This document shows, piece after piece, positions 1-11,439 of a stretch of 64,000 nucleotides of DNA. Source of the stretch: Paralithodes platypus (lineage: Eukaryota; Arthropoda; Malacostraca; Decapoda; Lithodidae); contig CM064569.1 of the NCBI GenBank assembly GCA_032716605.1, positions 8,687,776 through 8,751,775 on the forward strand, given 5' to 3'. The position numbers and the translations under genes were made by a program. Each line of letters begins with the position of its first letter. Within the stretch, counting starts at the first letter, position 1. Under the pieces are notes generated by a model. The model worked only from the letters and a program-made list of their open reading frames with translations. It was not told where the DNA came from and made no database searches.

Positions 1-1520
1 ATTTATGCTCAAATAACCGGCCTATAAAGCCAATTATATTGTTTACTTTCTTAACAACTACTGAACATTGTTGACTCGGTTTTTAGTTACTCCCAGATCG
101 GTTTCTCTGTCTACAGTCTTAAGCTGAGTGCCATTCATCGAAAAGTTTGCTTTCTCATTTTGGTATCCAATATGTAGTACTTTACATTTATCCGCATTGA
201 AACTCATTTGCCAAATTTTGGCCCAACATGACAACTTATCTAGATTGTGGTGCTGATCGTCAACTTGTTCTTTTGACAGTACGCTATTTGCAAAGTTTGT
301 ATCGTCAGCAAACTTTGAGATTGTACAGGTGAGACCCTCATCTATGTCGTTGATGTAAATTAGAAAGAGAATTGGTCCTAGTACCGATCCCTTGGGTACC
401 CCGCTACTTACATTGGTCCATTTAGATGCCTTACCGTTTATGACTACTCTTTGCTTTCTGTCGCTGAGCCAATTTTCTATCCATTTCAACACACCGTCTT
501 GTATTCCATGCGCTTTTAGTTTTAGCAGTAAAGTTTGTGGGGAACTTTTTCAAAGGCCTTATGAAAATCAAGGTATATAATATCTACAGCTTTACTCTCA
601 TCATAGAGGTTGAGGATATCGTGAAGAAGTCTAAGAGGTTTGTTAAGCAGGAACATTTGTTACGAAAGCTGTGTTGAGTATCTTTAAATATGTTATTTTT
701 CTCTAAGTGATTTACGAGTCTGTCTCTTATGAGTGTTTCTAGCATTTTACATACAACTGAGGTTAAGCTAATTGGACGATAGTTAAGGGGTAGGGATTGC
801 TTGCTCCCTTTTATAAATATCGGTGTTACGTTGGCTAGCTTCCACTGATCAGGCATAGTTCCAGACTGCACGGATTTATTGAATAGCAATGTCAGTGGTT
901 TGGAGAGCTCATCCTTAGCTTCCTTTAGAACTCTAGGCTAGATTGTATCAGGTCCGGGCGATTTATTTACCTCGAGTTTATCCAAACATTTCAATACTCC
1001 TCTCTCTGTAATGGTGATATTGCTCAGAACCTCAGAATTATCTATCTGAATCGGCGATGCTGTAGGGATAGGCTATCAATGAGGTCTTCTGTTTTAAAAA
1101 CTGAGGCAAAGAAGGTATTGATGGCATTACTCATTTGTACTTAGTCTTTGGTGTATTCTCCATTTTCATTGACTAACGGTCCAACAGTTAAAGTAACTAC
1201 TTTCTTCTTTCTGATATAACTATAGAATTATTTTGGGGTTGTTTTACTTTGATTCGCAACATGTGACTCCAGGGTCTTTTTACTTTGCTTAATTAACTTT
1301 TTGGTTTTGCGTCGTAGTTTTACAAATTTAACTCGTGCTTCGTCATTTTGTGAGGATTTAAATCTATCATTAGCAAACTTTTTAGCAAGCAGACAGTCTG
1401 AAATATCTTTATTCCACCATTTGTGCTTATCATTATGGCCTGTACGCTGTATTTTCGATGGTATGCAGTGTTGCACTGCTTTTAGATAAGTGTTTGGGAA
1501 TTATTCCCAAGACGTATTTA
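1..1520 (-). pseudogene. CR1-like LINE ORF2 fragment (reverse transcriptase), 5'-truncated
   Basis: Minus-strand remnant of the LINE family present in longer form at 49,513-53,252. Pieces at 58-492, 584-889 and 1,228-1,476 match that copy almost residue for residue. They include the RT motif GVPKGSVLGPILFLIYINDI (the longer copy has GVPQGS) and the catalytic FADD box. The frame is broken between 492 and 584 and again upstream of 889, so it cannot encode a working RT. The 3' end runs off the window at base 1. Homology stops at about 1,520, in the linker between endonuclease and RT, and is followed directly by a short (GA)n tract. A 5' truncation next to a simple repeat is usual for incomplete target-primed reverse transcription. 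CR1/Jockey-group assignment rests on RT motifs and on the sister copy. Confidence 0.88.
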
Positions 1521-1648
1521 TGAGAGAGAGAGAGAGAGAGAAAGTTTTGCATGTATATTTTAGACTTCTTTTTTTAACACTCAGGCGATGACCTAAGTTG
1601 AAATAATTATAATGTTAGGATAAAACCTTTGTGAACATGTTTGTACTG

Positions 1649-2502
1649 TTGAGGGGGGGAGGGTCAGTTTTCTGGTCCCCCTTCTTCCTCACATGTAGCC
1701 CAATTACTTTTCATATTTTATGACGTTCGGCTCATTAGTTTGGTGATTTTAACACCTTAAGAGCGGCCTAGGCGGTAATTTCTATGTACCGCCTAGCGTT
1801 TTTTTTTTTACCCTAAATAGGGTTGTTTCCGTGCTCATTTTCATGCATAAACAAGACCCAGAGCGTAAAACAAGTATCTATCTCTGAAAGGGCGTAAACA
1901 GAGCTTTCCAATGACACCCGAACCATCCTTGTACGACCACTGGTTCTCTTGCAACGATCGTGGAACACGAGTGCAAAAAACCTAAAATAAGGTAATTTCC
2001 GTACATAATTCCCTGTGTAGCGAGTGAGAAAGGGGGGAGAAGGGTGGTATACAGTTCAGTAGGTCCACGGTGGTCGTGGGGAGCGGTCATAAGGTTACTA
2101 CGCTCGTCCCACCGCTCATCTCTCTCTCTCAGCAACATTACGTGCTGAAAATGGCACTCAACAGCTGTCGTGCACCGCCACATAGTCCAAATTGATTTCA
2201 CTCGACATATGTTGCGCGCCGCCAGATATGGGTTAAAACCTTTCGCTTCTATTTCATTGTCAATATTAAGACTTTTGTGTCATTTAGGAGTCGTGTTTTT
2301 CCTGGCGAGCGATAGCAAGCCTGTATTTTAAGAGGAACCAGTCTTTTGCCGGACCATTTTTATATTGAAAAATTTACAAATTTATCTTGAAGGAGGGTCT
2401 TGGGGTATTGTTTCTTAAGCTTGATGGAGATCTAGAGAGGAAACTAAAAATATTATAACTAGGTACATAAATCAGCAAATAAATACGCTCATCCTCCCTT
2501 AA
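1649..2502. mobile_element. TTAA-type MITE, family 2, copy A (split by a family 1 MITE)
   Basis: Diverged copy of a ~380-bp element also seen at 3,850-4,215, 6,857-7,234 and 62,777-63,171. Shared internal landmarks are a CCTGGCGAGCGATAGC-like block and a TACAAATTTATCTTGAAG block. The right end reads into TTAA at 2,499-2,502. The left TTAA has decayed to TTGA. A family 1 MITE sits inside at 1,749-2,236, so family 2 was here first. There is no coding capacity. Confidence 0.75.
1749..2236 (+). mobile_element. TTAA-type MITE, family 1 (piggyBac-like), diverged copy
   Basis: TTAA at 1,749-1,752 and 2,233-2,236 bound a ~480-bp element beginning CACCTTAAGAGCGGCC and ending in a CGCGCCGCC-type subterminal block. 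Related family 2 copies give the empty site, with the flanking sequence continuous around a single TTAA. TTAA duplication and ends starting with C-rich bases are the hallmarks of piggyBac transposition. Orientation here is defined by the CACCTTA end lying on the left. ORFs inside are not conserved proteins. Confidence 0.85.
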
Positions 2503-2648
2503 CTCTCAATGTGGACTACGTGGTGGGAATGTTAATACGTTATAAATTATTACCAGCCAATAAGGGTACTTGGTTTGTACCATTAGGGAATTATGCATGA
2601 AGGTAAATGTGTAATAATAATAACAACAATACAATTACTACTACTTAC

Positions 2649-2688
<40 letters not shown>
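2649..2688. repeat. (AAT)n microsatellite
   Basis: About 13 uninterrupted AAT/ATA units inside otherwise unassigned AT-rich DNA (2,503-2,772). No gene is seen in that stretch. Confidence 0.95.
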
Positions 2689-2772
2689 TTATGGTTTACT
2701 GCTCACTTACAGTTCTTGAGGCTAAAAATTTATGTTTTGTTAACCTGGGTACAGTCCAAAGCTTATTCTATC

Positions 2773-3218
2773 TTAACCCGTGGAGCCCCGGCTAGTTTTG
2801 TAATGTTTGTTCACCAGAACCCGGCCGGTTTTCAAAAAATGGTTTTATTCCAGAAACAATAGCGAATGGGTTAGGAATGAAGGAAAAACCACGAAAAAAC
2901 GCTCAAAAAGCTTAAAGAATGGTCCTACAGAGCCCCCGAAAACGTATTTTACAAGAGTAAAAAATTGAAGGCAATTACCCCCAAAAAACAGGTTATTGCG
3001 CGCTCACGCGCACACACGTGGACTTTGAGAGTTTTCAACCATCGGCACGGTTGCGTGGGATACGTACACAGTTCCCATACAAATCTGAGCCCTCTCGAGT
3101 GGCTACACCTGAGGTTACGGTCGGAGCAATTAGGGTGACGCGTCAGACGCGTCGCTGGGGCTGTGCGTTACATACATCGCCGACGAGTCAGACGCGTCGC
3201 TGGTGCTGTACGGGTTAA
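2773..3218. mobile_element. TTAA-flanked MITE, family 3 (single copy here)
   Basis: A 446-bp element bounded by TTAA at 2,773-2,776 and 3,215-3,218. The inverted termini agree at TTAACCCGT and then partly at AGC-CC. Near the right end is a tandem pair of ~30-bp GC-rich units containing CAGACGCGTCGCTGG. These features fit a non-autonomous piggyBac-like element. No transposase is present. The ends resemble, but do not equal, those of the possible piggyBac end at 20,891. Confidence 0.65.
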
Positions 3219-3317
3219 CTACTAGGCCACATGCGACATATGGCATTATATAAAGCTTGAAATGAACCAAAAGAAATCTCTTTTTCAGTATGACCTTACG
3301 AATATTAGATCATTCCT

Positions 3318-3705
3318 TCCCTCATTGTTCCCTGATTAAATAGCACTGTATGAATATTCCCATATTCAAAATATGCTATAGGGGTGCAATGCCTGGTGAG
3401 TTATCTGCTCAACAGGTGGCGTTGTGTGTGTGTAAGTGTGAGAGTCCGAGTGTAGGGGTTGAGACAGTGAAGCACGGGAACGAGGTGGCTTCAGAGATTG
3501 GGTCGTTTCGGGCCATGAGTGAGCACCGTGCCTCATGTGAAGGCAAGATGGCAGGTGCTCGTTGTACTCTACGTGATTCACATTTCTCACTCCCTAGACT
3601 GGAACAAGACCTCACTGTTCATTGTAAAGCGGTGAATGTTAAGGCTCTCAGCCTATGCCCGAGAGGAAGTAAGTTGGAATATAAAAAAAAAAAAAAAAAA
3701 AAAAA
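3318..3705 (+). mobile_element. SINE copy, 5'-truncated, with poly(A)
   Basis: Body of the SINE defined in full at 5,448-5,918. It starts at the CCTGATTAAATAGCA block and lacks the tRNA-like head. It ends in a 23-base A tract. ORFs across it are incidental. Related copies lie at 57,651-57,985 (the closest match) and 61,979-62,415. Confidence 0.85.
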
Positions 3706-3739
3706 CCACACACTTTTTGTACAAGTGAGACGATTTTTA

Positions 3740-4510
3740 TAATATTTGGCAAAACATGAGTTACCGTACGAAGGATTTATTGTACATTTCGATATCAAAG
3801 GCTTGAAATATTCCCCCAAAAGAAATCCCCCAGCCTCTGCATGACCAACTTAAGGGGACATGGGCCGTTTTTCTGGTCCCCCTTCTTCCTCATGCTTAGC
3901 CCCATTAGTTTTCAGATTTTATGACACTCGGCCCATTAGTTTGGCAATTCTAATACCTTTCGCCACATTTTGTTGTCAATCTTAAGACCTTTCGTGCCAC
4001 TTAGGTGTTTATTTTCTCCTGGCGAGCGATAGCGAACCAATTATTTTATGAGAAACCGGCCTTTGGCCGGGAAAGTTTTCTACCGAAATATTTACAAATT
4101 TATCTTGAAGCCATCTAGGGGATGTTTTTCTAAGCTTGATGGAGGTCTAACGTGGAAACTAAAAAATACATGAATGCATTTTAATAAACCCAAAAACCGG
4201 CCACTATCTCCTTAACCAAATGCCTTTTCATTTAGGTAGGATTGTTATAGAATTTAGCTATATTTTTCGTTATACAAGGCCTGAAAATCCCCCGAAAAGA
4301 AATCCTCCAGCCTCTGTATAACCTCCGAATTATCCTTCCGAACTATGTAAGACTATGTTAGCTAATATTTGGCAAAAAGGAGTAATTAAAAGTAAGATTT
4401 TGTATATATTTCATTATAAAAGGCTCAATTATCCCCCCCCCCACCCCCCGCCAAAAACAAAAAACAAAAAACAAAACAAAACAAAATCCCCAGGCCTCTG
4501 CATGATCTAC
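3740..4510. repeat. Three diverged ~100-bp direct repeats around a MITE
   Basis: Blocks near 3,740-3,849, 4,240-4,330 and 4,350-4,510 share AATATTTGGCAAAA, an AAAGGCTTGAAAT-like stretch and CAGCCTCTGCATGA. The third has expanded poly(C) and A-rich runs. The family 2 MITE at 3,850-4,215 lies between the first two. No coding potential is visible from 3,706 to 4,660. Confidence 0.6.
3850..4215. mobile_element. TTAA-type MITE, family 2, copy B
   Basis: Bounded by TTAA at 3,850-3,853 and 4,212-4,215. The termini are TTAAGGGGACATGGGCC and, inverted, TTAAGGAGATAGTGGCC. The interior aligns with copies A, C and D. It is non-coding. Confidence 0.82.
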
Positions 4511-4660
4511 CGACGCCACTGACTTTTCCTTCCTGGTATTGTTCCTCTACCGACCTCCATCTCCTGTTCCTTTGTGGTCCTAGAGACATTTTCTTAAATT
4601 CAGCAGGGGCGGGTGGGAGAGAGAGGGTGGTGGGTGGGTGCTGCATGAGAGATGGAATAT

Positions 4661-4662
<2 letters not shown>

Positions 4663-4719
<57 letters not shown>
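4663..4719. repeat. (GA)n microsatellite
   Basis: About 50 bases of GA repeat. It directly abuts the 3' terminus of the minus-strand LINE that follows, so it is likely a target or tail of that insertion. It yields spurious Arg-Glu repeat ORFs. Confidence 0.95.
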
Positions 4720-4720
<1 letters not shown>

Positions 4721-5365
4721 TACCAAAGAGTACAAAGGAAATCAAGCAACAAAATATCTAGTGATCCCTCTAGGCTGCTTGTCCTCCAAAACACCGAGGA
4801 TCAAATGTCCGAACAGTGGTTTAGAGCGGGTAAGGGAAAATTGGGAAAGGAACTACTGCCCTGGAACTAATGTCCGTGGCAGGATTAGGAAGTTAGTAGG
4901 GGACAGATGGGTTAGTAACATAACACAGTTATATGGAGCTTACGTATATCTGGGAAAAAGAGAGTAATTAACGTCTTAGTAATATATATACACAATAATC
5001 CTTGATGAATCTGAGGAGGGAATACAATAAAGTTATTCATTTACAAACGCAGTCAGTCGCGGGTTTGAGGCAAAAGATTTGTCTAGGCGAAGTATAAAAG
5101 AATCAACGGTGCTGCAGTCTATAACGTCTCGGGGAAGCCCATTCCACAAGTTTACAACTCGATTGTAGAAGAAGTTCTTGAATTTGTGTGAGTTAAAAGA
5201 TTTACCAATAATTTTGAAACCGTTTCCCCGCGTGTTATTAGATTGGTCGATAGTGAAGTACTTATTACAGTTCATATTGTCGATGCCTTTGATGATTTTG
5301 AACACTTGAATTAAGTCGCCTCTTAATCTGCGCTGGGTTAAATGAAATAGATTTAATTCTATAAG
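4720..5365 (-). pseudogene. CR1-like LINE 3' end, severely 5'-truncated
   Basis: Minus-strand copy of the 49,513-53,252 LINE. It keeps the 3' UTR and the last ~110 codons of ORF2 (5,033 to about 5,365), including LTQRRLRGDLIQVFKIIKGI and the NLWNGLPRDVID block. It ends with the same AFVNE C-terminus. The 3' UTR terminates in GTACTC-type decamers at about 4,720, abutting (GA)n. An extra ~115 bp in the UTR (about 4,921-5,010) is absent from the other copy. It lacks all catalytic domains. Confidence 0.88.
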
Positions 5366-5432
5366 ATAAGATGAGAGAGAGAGAGAGCACTGCAAGATGG
5401 ACAGAATAGTTAAAAAGAGGGAGAGTTAAGCT

Positions 5433-5933
5433 AAATGGAAGAATGGGGAGGTGTGGCAGAGTGGTCTTGCCACTGGACTGGTAATCCAACTCGGGTCGGG
5501 TTCGAATCCCAATATGTTAATGGGAAGATATTATTGGGATGGAATTTGTGCTGTACCTAGTTTCAGTGCATTACCACAACACACCAAAATGCCAAAAAAT
5601 ACCCTCATTGTTCCCTGATTAAATAGCATTGTATGAATATTCCCATATTCAAAATATGTTACAGGGGGGCAATGCCTAGTGAGTTAATTGCTCAATAGGT
5701 GGCGTTCTGAGAGTGAGGGTCCGAGTATGGGGGATGAGATGGTGATGCGCGGAGGCGAAGCGGCTTCAGAGATGGAGTTGTTTCGAGCCAGGGTGCTTCG
5801 CATGTCTCACTCCCTAGACTGGAACAAGACCTCACGGGCCTCACCGTGTTCAGCGGTGTAGTGTAAAGGCTCTCAGCCTATTTCCGAGAGGGAGTAGTTG
5901 GAATATAGAAAACAAAAAAAATGGAGGAATGGG
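5433..5933 (+). mobile_element. Full-length tRNA-derived SINE with 15-bp target-site duplications
   Basis: A tRNA-like head (5,448-5,513) is followed by a ~400-bp body and a short A-rich tail at about 5,909-5,918. The flanks AAATGGAAGAATGGG (5,433-5,447) and AAATGGAGGAATGGG (5,919-5,933) differ at one base and are convincing TSDs. The body includes AAGATATTATTGGGATGG and the CCTGATTAAATAGCA block shared with three other copies in the window. Retroposition presumably used LINE machinery in trans, which is an inference. Confidence 0.88.
5448..5513 (+). promoter_or_regulatory. Internal RNA polymerase III promoter (tRNA-like SINE head)
   Basis: An A-box-like TGGCAGAGTGG at 5,454-5,464 and a canonical B box GGTTCGAATCC at 5,499-5,509 are spaced as in a tRNA gene. 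The anticodon-loop region reads CTGGTAA, which would give GGU (Thr-like), but the acceptor stem is not closed. I therefore read it as a tRNA-derived promoter and not as a functional tRNA. Confidence 0.75.
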
Positions 5934-6074
5934 AGTGGAATAGTCAAATAGAAGGTGAGTTAAATGGAGAAGTTGGAGAAAATAGTAAACCAGGAAGATG
6001 GGTATAGATTAAGTACCAAATAGTAAAAATATAAGGAGAGTGAGATGGTCGAACACAAGTAAAAAAACAAAAAA

Positions 6075-6082
6075 AACACACA

Positions 6083-6115
<33 letters not shown>
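6075..6115. repeat. (CA)n microsatellite
   Basis: About 20 CA units with one interruption. The surrounding 5,934-6,269 is AT-rich and holds nothing I can identify. Confidence 0.95.
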
Positions 6116-6269
6116 GGGTAAATTAATCAGAAAGAGAGAGGAGGCAGCGTGAGTTCTGGATCTGATACTGTATAACATGAAATTAACCTGATAATACAAC
6201 CTTTTCTACTTTATCTCTGCTAATCATATATAACCAAGTTTAAGTAATTCTATCTTCATAATCTAAACT

Positions 6270-6800
6270 AATTTATTCAACCGAGTTCATGTCATTCTAT
6301 ATAACCTTTTCTATACTAATCCTATATTCAACCGAGTTCATGTCATTCTACAGTATATACCCATTGCTATACAAATCCTATATTCAATCGAGTTTATGTC
6401 ATTTTACAGGATATAACCATTGCTATACAAATCCTATATTCAACCGAGTTTATGTCATTTTACAGTATATAACCATTGCTATACTAATCCTATATTCAAC
6501 CGAGTTTATGTCATTTTACAGTATATAACCATTGCTATACTAATCCTGTATTCAACCGAGTTCATGTCATTCTACAGTATATAACCATTGCTATACTAAT
6601 CCTGTATTCAACCGAGTTCATGTCATTCTACAGTATATAACCATTGCTATACTAATCCTATATTCAACCGAGTTCATGTCATTCTACAGTATATAACCAT
6701 TGCTATACTAATCCTATATTCAACCGAGTTCATGTCATTCTACAGTATATAACCATTGCTATACTAATCCTATATTCAACCGAGTTTATGTTATGCAATC
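6270..6800. repeat. 56-bp tandem repeat (minisatellite), about nine units
   Basis: The block TTCAACCGAGTTCATGTCAT recurs every 55-57 bases (CCGAG at 6,281, 6,332, 6,388, 6,443, 6,500, 6,556 and onward). Units are well conserved, differing mainly by T/C at the seventh base after CCGAG. The first spacing (51) is shorter and the last unit degenerates near 6,795. A translated ORF over it is a by-product. Confidence 0.92.
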
Positions 6801-6856
6801 TTCCTAATCTAAACTAATTTAATTCAACCGTTCAGAGGGTTTACAAGGTCATTTAG

Positions 6857-7234
6857 TTAAGGGGAGATGAGTCGTTTTTCTAGACCCCATTCTCCCTCAT
6901 TGTTTAGCCTCATTAGTTTTGAGATGTTAAGATGTTTGTCTCATTGGTGTGTCGATTATAAGACCTTTTGCCCCATTTCTTTGTCAATATTAAGACCTTT
7001 CGTGCCCTTTAGGCATCGATTTTTCCCTGGCGAGCAATAGCGAGCCTGTAATTGTGGAGGAACCGGCCTTCATCCGTGACATTTTTCTACCGAAAAATTT
7101 ACAAATTAATCTCGAAGGGGGATCTAATGGATGTTTTTTTTTAAAAGTTTGATTTAGGTCTAGGGATGAAACTAAGAAATATTGTAATTAATGAATTAAT
7201 AGAAGAAAACAAAACGGCCCATATCTCCCCTTAA
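6857..7234. mobile_element. TTAA-type MITE, family 2, copy C (best-preserved termini)
   Basis: TTAA at 6,857-6,860 and 7,231-7,234. The left end TTAAGGGGAGATGAGTCG matches the inverse of the right end TTAAGGGGAGATATGGGCCG. This copy defines the family: ~370 bp, near-palindromic ~18-bp TIRs, TTAA target. It is non-coding. The following 7,235-7,487 is AT-rich DNA in which I see nothing. Confidence 0.85.
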
Positions 7235-7487
7235 TATGGAGAACAAAGAATCTGATTAAAATATTTAGTACTTACCTAATCTTGTCTAGCAGTCATATCC
7301 TGGGCCCCCTGGATTTCATTTATCTGGACTTCTGAAAATAAAACATGAATTAGTCGAGATACAATATAATGTATAGAGTAATATAATATATACAGTATAA
7401 AAAGTATACATAATTATACCTACATACATAGTATACATAAATACTATAAAGCTTGTTAAACACTACGACTGATAGGGATTTAATTTT

Positions 7488-7703
7488 TTAACCCATTCAA
7501 TACTGGTGACGTCCTCTTCATTGTATTCCGGTAACTATAAGACAATTTTATTCAGCTTAGGAAGGACGTCCACCCATTAAAAGGCTACAGACTAATCTGA
7601 CTTAATCCATTTGGCTACCATCTATCCTTCTTAAGCTTCAAATAATCGTCTAAGTTTAGTTAAAATATAATAGAAAAAACATCACCGGTTCTGAAGGGGT
7701 TAA
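7488..7703. mobile_element. TTAA-flanked MITE, family 4 (216 bp)
   Basis: TTAA at 7,488-7,491 and 7,700-7,703. The inverted termini are TTAACCCATTCAATACTGGT and TTAACCCCTTCAGAACCGGT, followed on both sides by GA-G. The interior contains AGGAAGGACG and AAGCTTCA blocks that recur, diverged, at 11,973-12,140. This fits a short piggyBac-like MITE. Confidence 0.8.
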
Positions 7704-7759
7704 AATGAACTCAGAAAAGTTGACAAAATGAATATACACACCATTTGACGAGGAGCACT

Positions 7760-8555
<796 letters not shown>

Positions 8556-9043
8556 TTAACACCTTACGAGCGGCCTATGCGGTTTATTTATGTGTACCGC
8601 CCAGCGGGGTGTTTTTAGCCAAAATAGGGCTGTTTACGTGATCATTTTCATGCCTAAATAAGACCCAGAACGTAAAACAAGTATCTATCCCTGAAAGGGC
8701 ATAAACAGAGCTTTCGAATGACACCATAACGATCCTTGTATGATGGATAGTTTTCTTGCAATAACCGTGCAACGCGAGTGCAAAAAGCAGGTAATTCGGT
8801 ACTTTCGGTACATAATTGAGTATGTAGCGAGTGAGAGAGGGAGGAGGGAGCTGAGATTTGTGTCAGTAGGTTCGCCGCGGTGGTCTGGAGCAGTCATACG
8901 CTCGCTAGTCTCCTGCCACCACTTGTCTCTCTCTCTCAGCCACATTACGTGCTGAAATTGCCACTCGAGTTATGTCGAGCGCCGCCACATAGTCCAGCTT
9001 TATTTAACTCGACTTAAGTGGTGGGCCGCTTTTTAAGGGTTAA
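8556..9043 (+). mobile_element. TTAA-type MITE, family 1
   Basis: TTAA at 8,556-8,559 and 9,040-9,043. It begins CACCTTACGAGCGGCC and ends in AAGGG before TTAA. It belongs to the young, nearly identical subgroup with 23,620, 31,374, 43,550 and 57,060. Its left flank is shared with the right flank of the copy at 19,664 in inverted orientation. Confidence 0.9.
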
Positions 9044-9167
9044 TTTGGTGTATAATTTATAAATATTGTGACTGCGGAGCTGTGAGAAGAGCCAGTTAGC
9101 CAGTGAGCCAGTTAGAAGAGCAACTGTCTACATTATTATTATTTTTTTTTCTTTTGACGGAATGATG

Positions 9168-9168
9168 A

Positions 9169-9205
<37 letters not shown>
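9168..9205. repeat. (CTA)n microsatellite
   Basis: About 12 trinucleotide units followed by T-rich sequence. The interval 9,044-9,316 has no recognisable gene. Confidence 0.93.
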
Positions 9206-9206
<1 letters not shown>

Positions 9207-9316
9207 TTTTTACTTTTTTTTATTTAATAACCACTCAGCCTGTGCATCCCCTCTTTGGACCCTAAACCAGGTCAGAACAGTCATCAAAGCATCCGACTTG
9301 GTAGTCATTCAGCTAG

Positions 9317-10175
9317 TTCCTATTCCGGGGTAAGCACTCTGACTCATCATCGTGGATTACTACTACTACATTGATTTTTATTTAATATTGTTCATACATT
9401 ATATTTTACAAGCATCAGATATTACTATTCTACACCATGCAACTTCAATCCAGTTGCCTCCCTATGCGACCCTCTGCCACTGCTGCCTCGTAGTCCACTT
9501 CTGCCACAGTCACTGGTTGTGGTGCAGACCGTCTTGTTCCCCGCAGGCATAGTAGTGCTGATCTGAGCAATGAGAAAGATAGACGGCACCGCATCCAGGC
9601 TACGACGTGGCTCCTGGGCTGTTGCTTCTTCTCTGCGATAATCTCTGCAAGCCTTGAATAGAAGCACTGGGCCCTGGGTCCCATCCCTCCAGATGTGGTG
9701 AAGACTAGTGGGGTAAAGCTGCCTTTATCGATATTTAAGATCCTTTCCCCATATGCCCTGACCTTCTCTTGTTCATTCCTCTTGTGTGCAGCATCCAGAG
9801 ACATCTCGCTGTAGCTATGGGCCATTGGGTCAAATACTCTTATGTCAAAGAACACTCGCTGTGCATTTGTCCAAAAAACCTCTTGCACTAACGTCCAATC
9901 GCGCTTCATTGGATGTGTTGGCCGTCCTGTGCTGCAAGATCTCTCCATCCAAGGGAATGAGTGATGGTTCGCTCACCACATCTCGACACACCTCCCTCAG
10001 CATGTTCGCCGTTACATCTCTTACTTCATCATGCCTGATGGTGATGAATCCTCCTTCTTACATATCATGGAGTGGTCTGCATCATTGTTGGTTCCACAAA
10101 CGCATCGATCGGGCAGTCCTTCAATCGGCCAATCATACCTCAGTGCAATAGCATCATTAAATTCTTGTTTGTTGT
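9317..10175 (-). pseudogene. Retroelement-type C-terminal domain, tandem copy 1 (broken)
   Basis: Minus-strand coding remnant, longest open stretch 9,445-9,948. It carries DIRVFDPMAHSYS, AAHKRNEQEKVRAYGERIL and FTTSGGMGPRAQCFYSRL blocks and ends in a CRLSFSLLRSALLCLRGTRR tail. I know this arrangement as the C-terminus of repetitive reverse-transcriptase-associated proteins in many invertebrate and fish genomes, but cannot name the clade with certainty. The D-x-x-V-x-x-x-FW plus F-D-I-R-V pattern, clearer in copy 2, is reminiscent of a PD-(D/E)xK-type nuclease fold, which is an inference. Compared with copy 2 it has lost the frame just upstream of the FWTNAQR block. It is flanked by AAT/CTA microsatellite DNA. 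Confidence 0.7.
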
Positions 10176-10304
10176 AATATTAACAATAATAATAATGATG
10201 ATACTAATAACAATATAACTAAATACATAATGAAGAAGAGCAAACTAATAAAAACAATCTTCTACAACTACTACTTATTCTTTTACTACTACTACTACTA
10301 CTAC

Positions 10305-11230
10305 TACCTATTCCGGAGTAAGCACTCAGACTCATCATCGTGGATTACTACTACTACATTGATTTTTATTTAATATTGTTCATACATTTTATTTTACAAG
10401 CATCAGATATTACTATTCTACACCATGCAACTTCAATCCAGTTGCCTCCCTATGCGACCCTCTGCCACTGCTGCCTCGTAGTCCACTTCTGCCACAGTCA
10501 CTGGTTGTGGTGCAGACCGTCTTGTTCCCCGCAGGCATAGTAGTGCTGATCTGAGCAATGAGAAAGATAGACGGCACCGCATCCAGGCTACGACGTGGCT
10601 CCTGGGCTGTTGCTTCTTCTCTGCGATAATCTTTGCAAGCCTTGAATAGAAGCACTGGGCCCTGGGTCCCATCCCTCCAGATGTGGTGAAGACTAGTGTG
10701 GTAAAGCTGCCTTGTTCGATACTTAAGATCCTTTCCCCATATGCCCTGACCTTCTCTTGTTCGTTCCTCTTGTGCGCAGCATCCAGAGACAGCTCGCTGT
10801 AGCTATGGGCCATTGGGTCAAATACTCTTATGTCAGAGAACGCTCGCTGTGCATTTGTCCAAAAACCTCTTGCACTAACGTCCACTCGTGCTTCATTGGA
10901 TGTGTTGGCCGTCCTGTGCTGCAAGATCTCTCCATCCAAGGGAATGAGTGATGGTTCGCGCACCACATCTCTACACACCTCCCTGAGCATGTTCGCCGTT
11001 ACATCTCTTACTTCATCGTACCTGTTGCTGATGAATCCTCCTTTCTTACATATCATGGAGTGGTCTGCATCGTTGTTGGTTCCACAAACGCATCGATCGG
11101 GCAGTCCTTCAATAGGCTAATAATACCTCAGTGCAATAGCATCATTAAATTCTTGTTTGTTGAGATTGAAGCCTATTGCCTTGATTGGTAGTGTTGTCAG
11201 CCAATTTGAAGCACCCGTTTTTGTGCTATT
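10305..11230 (-). pseudogene. Retroelement-type C-terminal domain, tandem copy 2 (longer ORF)
   Basis: Direct duplicate of 9,317-10,175, offset 988 bp and nearly identical. The open stretch 10,433-11,056 extends upstream through VDVSARGFWTNAQRAFSDIR. Further upstream, in a frame interrupted near 11,118, a C-x-C-G-x6-DH-x3-C-x2-GG zinc-type motif and an NKQEFNDAIALRY block can be read. This order (zinc-type knuckle, nuclease-like segment, Arg-rich tail) matches repetitive retroelement proteins. No RT domain is present in the window, so it is a 3' fragment. The interval 11,231-11,439 shows nothing recognisable. Confidence 0.7.
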
Positions 11231-11439
11231 TGTAGTTTTCTTGTTTGTCTCCAGGAAAGTTGTCCCATCAATTGTGCCAGGTTACTGAAAAGCACTTAAT
11301 TTTAAGTAAAGTACATAACGTAAATAATGTATAATTATATGGAGGTAACACATTCGTGTATATATTTTATGGCGTAGGTGTAGATAGTTAGGGCAAGTTA
11401 ACGATTAAGAGTGAATATGAAATATGTGGATATTTTAAT

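Noticed and set aside
4600..4870. Arg-Glu and Leu-Ser repeat ORFs
   Set aside because: They are translations of (GA)n; the same holds at 12,800-14,500 and 17,000-17,190.
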